Origin: Phymorhynchus buccinoides
Taxonomy: Eukaryota; Mollusca; Gastropoda; Neogastropoda; Raphitomidae
Direction: 5' to 3'
Length of the DNA: 64,000 bases
Assembly (NCBI GenBank): GCA_017654935.2
Contig: CM065684.1
Span: 64,469,324-64,533,323 of the forward strand
How positions within the stretch are numbered: position 1 is the first letter of the stretch; each line of letters begins with the position of its first letter. Position numbers and translations under genes: made by a program. Below the pieces are notes generated by a model that was given only the letters and a program-made list of their open reading frames with translations, had not been told where the DNA came from and did not search any database. Shown here one piece after another: positions 46,801 through 56,232 of this stretch.

Positions 46801-49800
46801 AGTAAGCACGTCGTAGGTTTGGATAGCCATATCTGTAGGAACTAAGCTTTTTTGTTTGTGGCTCAAGCCACAAACCTATAACTCACTTTGTCGGTCGGTC
46901 TGTCTGTCTGTCTGTCTGTCGGTCGGTCGGTCCAAAATTGTCGCACTTCAAATTGAGGCTACACTTCAAATTGAGGCCGCTCTTTAAAATGATGTATTTT
47001 AAAAGCGTACAAAATAATAAACATACGTAATACAGACACTACAACAGACACGACGGGTATGCGGTGCTTCTTTTGATGAGTATAAGTAGGATACATAGTT
47101 TTAAATGTTTTCCAAAAGATATAAAAAGTTACGAAATGGTGCAGAGATAACATTCTGGTTTACAGATTAAAATTATTGAAAAGCCAGGGGAGGTGACTCA
47201 TGATTGGAGTGGTAAAAATAGACCGCGTGCCACAAACTATTGCGATTTCGCGCTTGTTTTTCCTTGATGTTATTTTTGTCAAACTTGAGCTCTTGAATAA
47301 ATGTGGCAAGGCATATTGTTTATCTGATTGATATCTTTATTTTTATTGCGAGATGACTGACTTTGTTTATACAATCGAACCCCACCTAATTGGCAGTGTC
47401 AATATCGCAGACACCTCCGGACAGTTTTACCCTGTCTCTTCACTTTTTATTCATTACTAAATGAGTCTCCAGTATAGCGACCACCTACGGACAGTTTTAG
47501 GGTGGTCGCAATGCTGAGGACAGTTTTGGACCACCTGGCAATTACCAGTCTGTAGGGTGGTCGCAATGCTGAGGTTCCACTGTATCCAGTATAGCGACCA
47601 CCTGGCAATGACTGACAGTTTTGGCCAGTCTGTAGGGTGGTCGCAATACTGAGGTTCCACTGTATCCAGTATAGTATGAGGTTCCACTGTATCCAGACCT
47701 GGCAATTACGGACAGTTTTGGCCAGTCTGTAGGGTGGTCGCAATACTGAGGTTCCACTGTATCCAGTATAGCGACCACCTGGCAATGACTGACAGACCAC
47801 CTCACAATTTTTGGCCAGTCTGTAGGGTGGTCGCAATACTGAGGTTCCACTGTATCCAGTATAGCGACCACCTGGCAATGACTGACAGTTTTGGCCAGTC
47901 TGTAGGGTGGTCGCAATACTGAGGTTCCACTGTATCCAGTATAGTGACCACCTGGCAATGACTGACAGTTGTGGCCAGTCTGTAGGGTGGTCGCAATGCT
48001 GAGGTTCCACTGTATCCAGTATAGCGACCACCTGGCAATGACTGACAGTTTTGGCCAGTCTGTAGGGTGGTCGCAATACTGAGGTTCCACTGTATCCAGT
48101 ATAGCGACCACCTGGCAATGACTGACAGTTGTGGCCAGTCTGTAGGGTGGTCGCAATGACTGAGGTTCCACTGTATCCAGTATAGCGACCACCTGGCAAT
48201 TACTGACAGTTTTGGACAGTTGTGGCCAGTCTGTAGGGTGGTCGCAATACTGAGGTTCCACTGTATCCAGTATAGCGACCACCTGGCAATGACTGACAGT
48301 TGTGGCCAGTCTGTAGGGTGGTCGCAATACTGAGGTTCCACTGTATCCAGTATAGCGACCACCTGGCAATGACTGACAGTTGTGGCCAGTCTGTAGGGTG
48401 GTCGCAATACTGAGGTTCCACTGTATCCAGTATAGCGACCACCTCGCAATGTACTGACAGTTTGTGGCCAGTCTGTAGGGTGGTCGCAATACTGAGGTTC
48501 CACTGTATCCAGTATAGCGACCACCTGGCAATGACAATAGGGTGGTCGCAATACTGACTGACAGTTGTGGCCAGTCTGTAGTCTGTAGGGTGGTCGCAAT
48601 ACTGAGGTTCCACTGTATCCAGTATAGCGACCACCTGGCAATGACTGACAGTTGTGGCCAGTCTGTAGGGTGGTCGCAATCCACTGAGGTTCCACTGTAT
48701 CCAGTATAGCGACCACCTGGCAATGACTGACAGTTGTGGCCAGTCTGTAGGGTGGTCGCAATACTGAGGTTCCACTGTATCCAGTATAGCGACCACCTCG
48801 CAACTGTACAGTATAGCGACAGACTGACAGTTGTGGCCAGTCTGTAGGGTGGTCGCAATACTGAGGTTCCACTGTATCCAGTATAGCGACCACCTGGCAT
48901 TGACTGACAGTTGTGGCCAGTCTGTAGGGTGGTCGCAATACTGAGGTTCCACTGTATCCAGTATAGCGACCACCTGGCAATGACTGACAGTTGTGGCCAG
49001 TCTGTAGGGTGGTCGCAATGTCTGAGGTTCCACTGTATCCAGTATAGCGACCACCTGGCAATTACTGACAGTTTTGGCCAGTCTGTAGGGTGGTCGCAAT
49101 ACTGAGGTTCCACTGTATCCAGTATAGCGACCACCTGGCAATGACTGACAGTTGTGGCCAGTCTGTAGGGTGGTCGCAGTACTGAGGTTCCACTGTATCC
49201 AGTATAGCGACCACCTGGCAGTGACTGACAGTTGTGGCCAGTCTGTAGGGTGGTCGCAGTATTGAGGTTCCACTGTATTTGGTTTGTAATTTGCCTTCAT
49301 GTATCATTTGCCTTTTTTATTTAATATTTGGTTCGCCCACTTGACAGTAGCAGAGAGTGGCAATCCTGTTTGTAAAGTTGGATGCGTTGTTGTTGTGTAT
49401 CATATTTTTCAGACGATAAGACCCAACTTATAATTCGCATCCCCCTCACTTTACACAAAATTCAGATTTTGTTGTTATATTTTCCTACTATTTTATTATC
49501 ATATTATAAAGCGCATGGGTCTTAGTCTGGAAAAAAAGTATTGTCTTATAGTCTTATGGTATTTCCTCTACAAAAACAACAAACAAACAAAACAAAACAA
49601 ATCGCTCATGACACCAAATGGGAGATGCCCGCTAAGTCACAGGCCCGCTAAGTCACAGGCCCGCTGGCGCTAGTGCACAAGTACAGCAACCTGTGGTGGT
49701 TTTTTGTACCTTGTACAATGTAGATGACCAGTGGTCATTTTGACTTAAAAATCAAATGTTGACTCTAATCAGCTTATTTCCCACAACCAGAGAGTACATT

Positions 49801-51654
49801 GCATGCTCCTTGTATAATGAAGATGACCATTGACCAGTGGCAGTGACCACTGGTCATCTGCATTATACAAGTGCATACAGTATCTGGTGACAGAATATAA
49901 GCTGTTAAGAATCAAAATCTGCTTTTAAGTCAAAATGACCACTGGCCATATAGTCACTGACCAGTGGTCATGTACATTGTACGAGGTACAGTGGTACTCC
50001 TGACACACTAATAAGCTGTTAATGTGGAATTTATGTCAAAGTGACCACTGGTCAGTGGCACAGACCATTGGTCATTATACAAGTGCATGAATTATGTGGT
50101 GACAGGAAATAAGCTGCTAAAAATTTAGATTTGATTTTTAAGTCAAAGGAACCACTGTTCATTGTCACTGACCACTGGTCATCTACATTGTACAAGGTAC
50201 AAAAAACCACCACAGGTTGGTGTACTTCTGCCTTAGCAGGCCTGTGATTTAGCGGGCCTGTGTCTTAGTGGGCCTGTGACTTAGCGGGCCTGTGTCTTAG
50301 CCGTGTGGACCCCACCAAATGAAACTTTTTTATGAGTGAAGCAAGTGTATGTGATCATGCTTTAGTGTGTGTGTGTTGGGGGGGGGGGGGGGGGGGGGGG
50401 GGTGGTGGGTGATCAAAAATTTAACATTGTCATTTTCTCAGAAACTACATAGCAGCACATAAAAACTTTGCATGATGCTAAATACCATCAAGTGTGATGT
50501 GATCACTGACTGCTTTGCATGATGCTAAATACCATCAAGACCTTTCCACTGACTGCTTTGCATGATGGGGGTGACTGGGACTGCTTTGCATGATGCTAAA
50601 TACCATCAAGACCTTTCCACTGACTGCTTTGCATGATGCTAAATACCATCAAGACCTTTCCACTGACTGCTTTGCATGATGCTAAATACCATCAAGACCT
50701 TTAACTGCTTTGCATGATGCTAAATACCATCAAGACCTTTTGACTGCTCATGATGCTAAATACCATACATAGCAGCACATCAAGAAAACTTTGCATGATG
50801 CTAAATACCATCAAGACCTTTCCTGACTGCTTTGCATGATGCTTTGCATGATGCTAAATACCATCAAGACCTTTCCACTGACTGCTTTGCATGATGCTAA
50901 ATACCATCAAGACCTTTCCACTGACTGCTTTGCATGATGCTAAATACCATCAAGACCTTTCCACTGACTGCTTTGCATGATGCTAAATACCATCAAGACC
51001 TTTCCACTGACTGCTTTGCATGATGCTAAATACCATCAAGACCTTTCCACTGACTGCTTTGCATGATGCTAAATACCATCAAGACCTTTCCACTGACTGC
51101 TTTGCATGATGCTAAATACCATCAAGACCTTTCCACTGACTGCTTTGCATGATGCTAAATACCATCAAGACCTTTCCACTGACTGCTTTGCATGATGCTA
51201 AATACCATCAAGACCTTTCCACTGACTGCTTTGCGTGATGCTAAATACCATCAAGACCTTTCCACTGACTGCTTTGCATGATGCTAAATACCATCAAGAC
51301 CTTTCCACTGACTGCTTTGCATGATGCTAAATACCATCAAGACCTTTCCACTGACTGCTTTTATGAACAAGAAAGCACTGATACAGTGCGCACACAAAAA
51401 TGATATCATTTTTGTGATGTAAAAATAAATGTCATCTTATGAGCGCGCGAGTAATTTCGGGCTTTGCCTGTCTTGTTTTCTTGTTGTTGCAGTACGGTGT
51501 CATCGACCAGGCGGCCATTGTTGTGGCCTACACCAATGGGGAGCCGGCACACGTCCACCGCATACAGCCCGCCCTGTGTCTGCACTACTGGAGGGAGTGG
51601 TGTGTGCGACTGCATCAATACTGGTCCACCGTGGCTGCAGAGAAAAGGGTCTAG
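39569..51654 (+). CDS. MGME1: MGME1: mitochondrial genome maintenance exonuclease 1, 5 coding exons
   Basis: A RecB-like PD-(D/E)XK DNase that trims single-stranded flaps during mitochondrial DNA replication and repair. Exons 39569-39699, 40975-41702, 43981-44197, 45255-45387 and 51493-51654 join in phase with GT-AG splices, totalling 1371 nt (456 residues plus stop; the human protein is 344). The first exon encodes an Arg-rich presequence. A long low-complexity Lys/Ser/Thr region (about 55-200) explains the extra length. The nuclease core has SELSAFFLQRWRKKMIQELG, then GTLDC (D353), LIDWK (D366, K368) and the glutamine motif DNPLQAAAYLGA, in the order known for human MGME1 (D238, D251, K253). 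The stop codon lies inside the first unit of a 20-bp satellite. Four of the five exons border a tandem array built partly from exon sequence. Confidence 0.92.
39688..40290 (+). repeat. 44-bp array of the MGME1 exon 1 donor, about 13 copies
   Basis: The unit is CTGAAGGTGAAAACATTACT with TGCCCTTTCAGTGATGTTAATTAG. The first unit is the true exon end CTGAAAAG plus donor. Every unit keeps AAGGTGAAAA, and also CCCTTTCAG, an acceptor-like site. Confidence 0.93.
40375..40595. mobile_element. MITE, 'ggttccactgta' family
   Basis: The right end, CATTTTGGATG...GGGAGGTTCCACTGTA, is the reverse complement of the left end of the element at 58153. The left border is uncertain. Confidence 0.6.
40727..40880. 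repeat. (CA)n microsatellite
   Basis: About 150 bp of CA dinucleotides with ATGC interruptions, in MGME1 intron 1. Confidence 0.95.
40975..41702 (+). CDS. MGME1: MGME1 exon 2 (linker and start of nuclease domain)
   Basis: A 728-nt exon. Acceptor TTGTTCAG, donor GTGGGT, phase 2 in and phase 1 out. The first two thirds are low complexity and charged. The last part, PTVNMVLNKTRSELSAFFLQ and then RWRKKMIQELGEVGF, matches the conserved V-VL--T/LERWK-RMI-ELGE-GF block of MGME1 proteins. Confidence 0.9.
42125..42345. other. Short inverted and direct repeats in MGME1 intron 2
   Basis: AAGGGCATTCACTCTTGC occurs at 42194 and 42300, with an inverse related GAGAGTGATGCCCTTG at 42161. It looks like a small palindromic element, not further assignable. 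Confidence 0.45.
42889..43077. mobile_element. MITE of the 'ccttatagtcc' family in MGME1 intron 2
   Basis: Left end TACCACATTGTTCGACTATA AGG and right end CCTTATCGTCCATAAAGTAT GGTA are inverted. The interior has CATAATAAAGTGCATGGGTC, shared with 49400-49561. It ends about 60 bp before the exon 3 array. Confidence 0.7.
43135..43980 (+). repeat. 47-bp array of the MGME1 exon 3 acceptor, 18 copies
   Basis: The unit is GCATCATCTGGCAGGGCACC (exon 3 start) with ATGGGCAATGTTCCTTCATT and GTTTCAG (acceptor). Each unit thus holds a complete acceptor. The true exon 3 begins as the next unit at 43981. The coding frame of exon 3 is open across the whole array, back to about 43071. Confidence 0.96.
43981..44197 (+). 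CDS. MGME1: MGME1 exon 3 (first catalytic Asp)
   Basis: A 217-nt exon encoding IIWQGTNLHAIVQQFL, then WLGYRGTLDCIAKYK with the metal-binding Asp. Donor GTGGGT (phase 2). It is chosen as the last unit of an 18-unit array because only this copy continues into MGME1 sequence. Confidence 0.91.
44275..44360. mobile_element. SINE body fragment
   Basis: TCACAGACTTGTTTCCATGAAATTCGGGTTGCTC-type sequence (about 85 bp) matches the body of the SINE at 38765-39180. Confidence 0.55.
44837..45066. mobile_element. MITE with about 16-bp inverted ends in MGME1 intron 3
   Basis: Left TCAAGCAGCCGCAAGGC and right GCTTCGCAGCTGCTTAA are imperfect inverted repeats. The interior includes GTGACCTTGACTTTGACC, common in molluscan dispersed repeats as recalled. 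Confidence 0.6.
45166..45252. repeat. (TG)n and TTGTG repeats before MGME1 exon 4
   Basis: GT-rich run directly before the exon 4 acceptor. It gives a weak polypyrimidine tract (TGTGCAG). Confidence 0.85.
45255..45387 (+). CDS. MGME1: MGME1 exon 4 (IDWK and glutamine motif)
   Basis: A 133-nt exon, phase 2 to phase 0. Acceptor GTGTGCAG, donor GTAAGC. It encodes NTLYLIDWKTSSKPKP and then DNPLQAAAYLGAVNM. Its last part with the donor is repeated about 14 times downstream. Confidence 0.92.
45388..46840 (+). repeat. 101-bp array of MGME1 exon 4 end with splice sites, about 14 copies
   Basis: Each unit has ACAACCCTCTACAG, then 51 nt equivalent to the exon end (AAAYLGAVNMSPHLTDK), then donor GTAAGC and 50 nt of intron-like sequence. 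Units differ at few positions (GTAAGCAGGTC or GTAAGCACGTC, GGGAGC or GGGGGC). A higher-order pattern shows: a block with ATGTCCCCCC is itself repeated at about 46250 and 46660. Confidence 0.95.
47370..49277. repeat. 80-bp satellite, about 22 copies, inside MITE-like ends
   Basis: The unit is GTATCCAGTATAGCGACCAC with CTGGCAATGACTGACAGTTG and TGGCCAGTCTGTAGGGTGGT then CGCAATACTGAGGTTCCACT. The left border TACAATCGAACCCCACC and right border GGTTCCACTGTA resemble the inverted ends of the element at 58153. All three - strand frames are open because 80 is not a multiple of 3 and stops are absent. Confidence 0.9.
49400..49561. mobile_element. MITE of the 'ccttatagtcc' family in MGME1 intron 4
   Basis: CAGACGATAAGACCCAACTT at left and TGTCTTATAGTCTTATGGTA at right. 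The interior ATTATAAAGCGCATGGGTCT matches the copy at 42889. Confidence 0.65.
49620..50300. mobile_element. Foldback element with long inverted arms
   Basis: The left arm (about 49626-49760: GGCCCGCTAAGTCACAGGCC, GTACCTTGTACAATGTAGAT, TTTTGACTTAAAAATCAAAT) is inverted at about 50126-50290. The interior is full of the palindrome GACCACTGGTCA / GACCAGTGGTCA. No coding sequence seen. Confidence 0.82.
50376..50402. repeat. G homopolymer run
   Basis: About 25 G residues between the foldback element and the 43-bp satellite. Confidence 0.9.
50440..51362. repeat. 43-bp satellite in MGME1 intron 4, about 19 copies
   Basis: The unit is CTGACTGCTTTGCATGATGC with TAAATACCATCAAGACCTTTCCA. The left side has deleted and irregular units. 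The right side, next to exon 5, is uniform. ATGCTTTGCAT-like octamers recur in each unit. Confidence 0.94.
51493..51654 (+). CDS. MGME1: MGME1 exon 5 (C-terminus)
   Basis: Acceptor TTGTTGCAG, 53 codons and stop. It encodes YGVIDQAAIVVAYTNGEPAH, then YWREWCVRLHQYW, matching the MGME1 end (VVAYKDGSPAHPH and YWTKWLLRL in the human protein, from recall). The last codons AAA-AGG-GTC-TAG are identical to the repeat unit of the following satellite. Confidence 0.9.
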   Translation, partial: YGVIDQAAIVVAYTNGEPAHVHRIQPALCLHYWREWCVRLHQYWSTVAAEKRV

Positions 51655-52510
51655 CTACAGAGGGAAGGGTCTAGCTATAGAGGGAAGGGTCTAGCTATAG
51701 AGGGAAGGATCTAGCTATAGAGGGAAGGGTCTAGCTATAGAGGGAAGGGTCTAGCTATAGAGGAAAGGGTCTAGCTATAGAGGAAAGGGTCTAGCTATAG
51801 AGGGAAGGGTCTAGCTATAGAGGGAAGGATCTAGCTATAGAGGAAAGGGTCTAGCTATAGAGGGAAGGGTCTAGCTATAGAGGGAAGGATCTAGCTATAG
51901 AGGAAAGGGTCTAGCTATAGAGGAAAGGGTCTAGCTATAGAGGAAAGGGTCTAGCTATAGAGGAAAGGGTCTAGCTATAGAGGAAAGGGTCTAGCTATAA
52001 AGGAAAGGGTCTAGCTATAGAGGAAAGGGTCTAGCTATAGAGGAAAGGGTCTAGCTATAGAGGAAAGGGTCTAGCTATAGAGGAAAGGGTCTAGCTATAG
52101 AGGAAAGGGTCTAGCTATAGAGGAAAGGGTCTAGCTATAGAGGAAAGGGTCTAGCTATAGAGGAAAGGGTCTAGCTATAGAGGATAGGGTCTAGCTATAG
52201 AGGAAAGGGTCTAGCTATAAAGGAAAGGGTCTAGCTATAGAGGAAAGGGTCTAGCTATAGAGGAAAGGGTCTAGCTATAGAGGAAAGGGTCTAGCTATAG
52301 AGGAAAGGGTCTAGCTATAGAGGAAAGGGTCTAGCTATAGAGGAAAGGGTCTAGCTATAGAGGAAAGGGTCTAGCTATAGAGGATAGGGTCTAGCTATAG
52401 AGAAAAGGGTCTAGCTATAAAGGAAAGGGTCTAGCTATAGAGGAAAGGGTCTAGCTATAGAGGATAGGGTCTAGCTATAGAGGAAAGGGTCTAGCTATAA
52501 AGGAAAGGGT
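51640..52510. repeat. 20-bp satellite, block 1 (CTATAG type)
   Basis: The unit is AGGAAAGGGTCTAGCTATAG. The first units (AGGGAAGGGTCTAG) overlap the last codons and stop of MGME1. About 43 copies. Confidence 0.97.
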
Positions 52511-52515
52511 CTTGC

Positions 52516-53190
52516 CAGGGTCGGACAGTAACGGCTGCTCAACTGCCCGGGGCAGGTAGTCGTAAGTGTCGGGCCGGTGGCGAACTTGACGACCTACCCG
52601 CCGGGCAAGTGCAAGTGCTTAGAAAAAAAATCTCACCCAGTTTATTTCAGTCCGTTGTAAAAACCGCAAGTCAGGTTCTAGGCCTACAACGCAGGCTACA
52701 TCAACAATGATAGGCTCTACTATCACCACGCTCGCGAGTAGTTTGACTTGATGTCAGCATCACTTCCGCAAAATGGGATAGCCATTTGTATCGAGCAAGA
52801 CGATTGGCTAAAGAAAATGCATTATCCAATCAGAATGAAGCATACTTAGCCAGTCAATTGCAGACAGCCTTTGGCAAAATGGCAGACGATATTATGACAT
52901 GTGCTTCGGGTTCCGACAAGAAGAAATCAAAACAACGCTTTTGCAAGTTAAACGTTTTATTTCTGCACTGCAGATTCTAACAATGTCAAGATAACATTTT
53001 GCTTATCATGGGTGGAAAAAAAATTATGTCATTCCCGAGGAGCTGTGACAGGATGGCAAATCATGAAGACTCTTTCTACTAGCTTTTTCACTCATGGCAC
53101 ATTCATTTATCGGGCAGGTGGTTAAAACTGGGGGGCAGGTAAACGTTTTGTCAAGGGGCAGGTTGTAAAAAACGTTACTGTCCTACCCTG
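52516..53190. mobile_element. Non-autonomous DNA transposon inserted in the satellite
   Basis: 675 bp. The ends CAGGGTCGGACAGTAACG and CGTTACTGTCCTACCCTG are inverted with one mismatch. The flanks CTTGC and CTAGC suggest a 5-bp target duplication with one change. Inside are GGGCAGGT repeats and a small frame (52786-52980) without recognised similarity. CAGGG ends suggest hAT, as at 17987. Confidence 0.78.
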
Positions 53191-56138
53191 CTAGCTATAG
53201 AGGAAAGGGTCTAGCTGTAGAGGAAATGGTCTAGCTGTAGAGGAAAGGGTCTAGCTATAGAGGAAAGGGTCTAGCTGTAGAGGAAAGGGTCTAGCTGTAG
53301 AGGAAAGGGTCTAGCTGTAGAGGGAAGGGTCTAGCTGTAGAGGAAAGGGTCTAGCTGTAGAGGGAAGGGTCTAGCTGTAGAGGAAAGGGTCTAGCTGTAG
53401 AGGAAAGGGTCTAGCTGTAGAGGAAAGGGTCTAGCTAGAGGAAAGGGTCTGTAGAGGAAAGGGTCTAGCTATAGAGGAAAGGGTCTAGCTGTAGAGGAAA
53501 GGGTCTAGCTGTAGAGGAAAGGGTCTAGCTGTAGAGGAAAGGGTCTAGCTGTAGAGGAAAGGGTCTAGCTGTAGAGGAAAGGGTCTAGCTGTAGAGGAAA
53601 GGGTCTAGCTGTAGAGGAAAGGGTCTAGCTGTAGAGGAAAGGGTCTAGCTGTAGAGGAAAGGGTCTAGCTGTAGAGGAAAGGGTCTAGCTGTAGAGGAAA
53701 GGGTCTAGCTGTAGAGGAAAGGGTCTAGCTATAGAGGAAAGGGTCTAGCTGTAGAGGAAAGGGTCTAGCTGTAGAGGAAAGGGTCTAGCTGTAGAGGAAA
53801 GGGTCTAGCTGTAGAGGAAAGGGTCTAGCTGTAGAGGAAAGGGTCTAGCTGTAGAGGAAAGGGTCTAGCTGTAGAGGAAAGGGTCTAGCTGTAGAGGAAA
53901 GGGTCTAGCTGTAGAGGAAAGGGTCTAGCTATAGAGGAAAGGGTCTAGCTGTAGAGGAAAGGGTCTAGCTGTAGAGGAAAGGGTCTAGCTGTAGAGGAAA
54001 GGGTCTAGCTGTAGAGGAAAGGGTCTAGCTGTAGAGGAAAGGGTCTAGCTGTAGAGGAAAGGGTCTAGCTATAGAGGAAAGGGTCTAGCTGTAGAGGAAA
54101 GGGTCTAGCTGTAGAGGAAAGGGTCTAGCTGTAGAGGAAAGGGTCTAGCTATAGAGGAAAGGGTCTAGCTGTAGAGGAAAGGGTCTAGCTGTAGAGGAAA
54201 GGGTCTAGCTGTAGAGGAAAGGGTCTAGCTATAGAGGAAAGGGTCTAGCTGTAGAGGAAAGGGTCTAGCTGTAGAGGAAAGGGTCTAGCTGTAGAGGAAA
54301 GGGTCTAGCTGTAGAGGAAAGGGTCTAGCTGTAGAGGGAAGGGTCTAGCTGTAGAGGAAAGGGTCTAGCTGTGTAAGGGTCTAGCTGTAGAGGGAAGGGT
54401 CTAGCTGTAGAGGAAAGGGTCTAGCTATAGAGGAAAGGGTCTAGCTGTAGAGGAAAGGGTCTAGCTGTAGAGGAAAGGGTCTAGCTGTAGAGGGAAGGGT
54501 CTAGCTGTAGAGGAAAGGGTCTAGCTGTAGAGGAAAGGGTCTAGCTGTAGAGGAAAGGGTCTAGCTGTAGAGGAAAGGGTCTAGCTGTAGAGGGAAGGGT
54601 CTAGCTGTAGAGGGAAGGGTCTAGCTGTAGAGGGAAGGGTCTAGCTATAGAGGAAAGGGTCTAGCTGTAGAGGAAAGGGTCTAGCTGTAGAGGGAAGGGT
54701 CTAGCTGTAGAGGAAAGGGTCTAGCTGTAGAGGAAAGGGTCTAGCTGTAGAGGAAAGGGTCTAGCTGTAGAGGAAAGGGTCTAGCTGTAGAGGAAAGGGT
54801 CTAGCTGTAGAGGAAAGGGTCTAGCTGTAGAGGAAAGGGTCTAGCTGTAGAGGAAAGGGTCTAGCTGTAGAGGAAAGGGTCTAGCTATAGAGGAAAGGGT
54901 CTAGCTGTAGAGGAAAGGGTCTAGCTGTAGAGGAAAGGGTCTAGCTGTAGAGGAAAGGGTCTAGCTGTAGAGGAAAGGGTCTAGCTGTAGAGGAAAGGGT
55001 CTAGCTGTAGAGGAAAGGGTCTAGCTGTAGAGGAAAGGGTCTAGCTATAGAGGAAAGGGTCTAGCTATAGAGGAAAGGGTCTAGCTGTAGAGGAAAGGGT
55101 CTAGCTGTAGAGGAAAGGGTCTAGCTGTAGGGGAAAGGGTCTAGCTGTAGAGGGAAGGGTCTAGCTGTAGAGGAAAGGGTCTAGCTGTAGAGGAAAGGGT
55201 CTAGCTGTAGAGGAAAGGGTCTAGCTGTAGAGGAAAGGGTCTAGCTGTAGAGGGAAGGGTCTAGCTGTAGAGGGAAGGGTCTAGCTGTAGAGGAAAGGGT
55301 CTAGCTATAGAGGAAAGGGTCTAGCTGTAGAGGAAAGGGTCTAGCTGTAGAGGAAAGGGTCTAGCTGTAGAGGAAAGGGTCTAGCTGTAGAGGAAAGGGT
55401 CTAGCTGTAGAGGAAAGGGTCTAGCTGTAGAGGAAAGGGTCTAGCTGTAGAGGAAAGGGTCTAGCTGTAGAGGAAAGGGTCTAGCTGTAGAGGAAAGGGT
55501 CTAGCTGTAGAGGAAAGGGTCTAGCTGTAGAGGAAAGGGTCTAGCTATGGAGGAAAGGGTCTAGCTGTAGGGGAAAGGGTCTAGCTGTAGAGGAAAGGGT
55601 CTAGCTGTAGAGGGAAGGGTCTAGCTGTAGAGGAAAGGGTCTAGCTATAGAGGGAAGGGTCTAGCTATAGAGGAAAGGGTCTAGCTGTAGAGGAAAGGGT
55701 CTAGCTGTAGAGGAAAGGGTCTAGCTATGGAGGAAAGGGTCTAGCTATAGAGGAAAGGGTCTAGCTGTAGGGGAAAGGGTCTAGCTGTAGAGGAAAGGGT
55801 CTAGCTGTAGAAGAAAGGGTCTAGCTGTAGGGGAAAGGGTCTAGCTGTAGAGGAAAGGGTCTAGCTGTAGAGGGAAGGGTCTAGCTGTAGAGGAAAGGGT
55901 CTAGCTGTAGAGGAAAGGGTCTAGCTGTAGAGGAAAGGGTCTAGCTGTAGAGGAAAGGGTCTAGCTGTAGAGGAAAGGGTCTAGCTGTAGAGGAAAGGGT
56001 CTAGCTGTAGGGGAAAGGGTCTAGCTGTAGGGGAAAGGGTCTAGCTGTAGGGGAAAGGGTCTAGCTGTAGGGGAAAGGGTCTAGCTGTAGGGGAAAGGGT
56101 CTAGCTGTAGATGAAAGGGTCTAGCTGTAGGGGAAAGA
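53191..56138. repeat. 20-bp satellite, block 2 (CTGTAG type)
   Basis: The unit is AGGAAAGGGTCTAGCTGTAG, about 145 copies. CTATAG variants are interspersed at intervals. The end has GGGGAAAGGG variants. Ends at AAGAACCCACTGTC. Confidence 0.97.
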
Positions 56139-56209
56139 ACCCACTGTCATTGCTGAGAAAAGGGTTTATTTTCTACAGCGTGCACTGCTTGAGGCAGTGG
56201 TGTGTGATT

Positions 56210-56232
56210 GAGAGAGAGAGAGAGAGAGAGAT
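56210..56232. repeat. (GA)n microsatellite
   Basis: A short GA run at the 3' end of the LINE copy that follows. Confidence 0.85.

Noticed and set aside
47447..49300. Long - strand frames (up to 530 codons)
   Set aside because: They come from an 80-bp satellite without stops on that strand; the peptide has no known fold and cycles through all frames.
52786..52980. 65-codon frame inside the satellite-inserted transposon as a gene
   Set aside because: Short, no recognisable domain, and within a non-autonomous element.
45388..56138. CRISPR-like regular repeats
   Set aside because: Units are contiguous without unique spacers, and the genome is eukaryotic.
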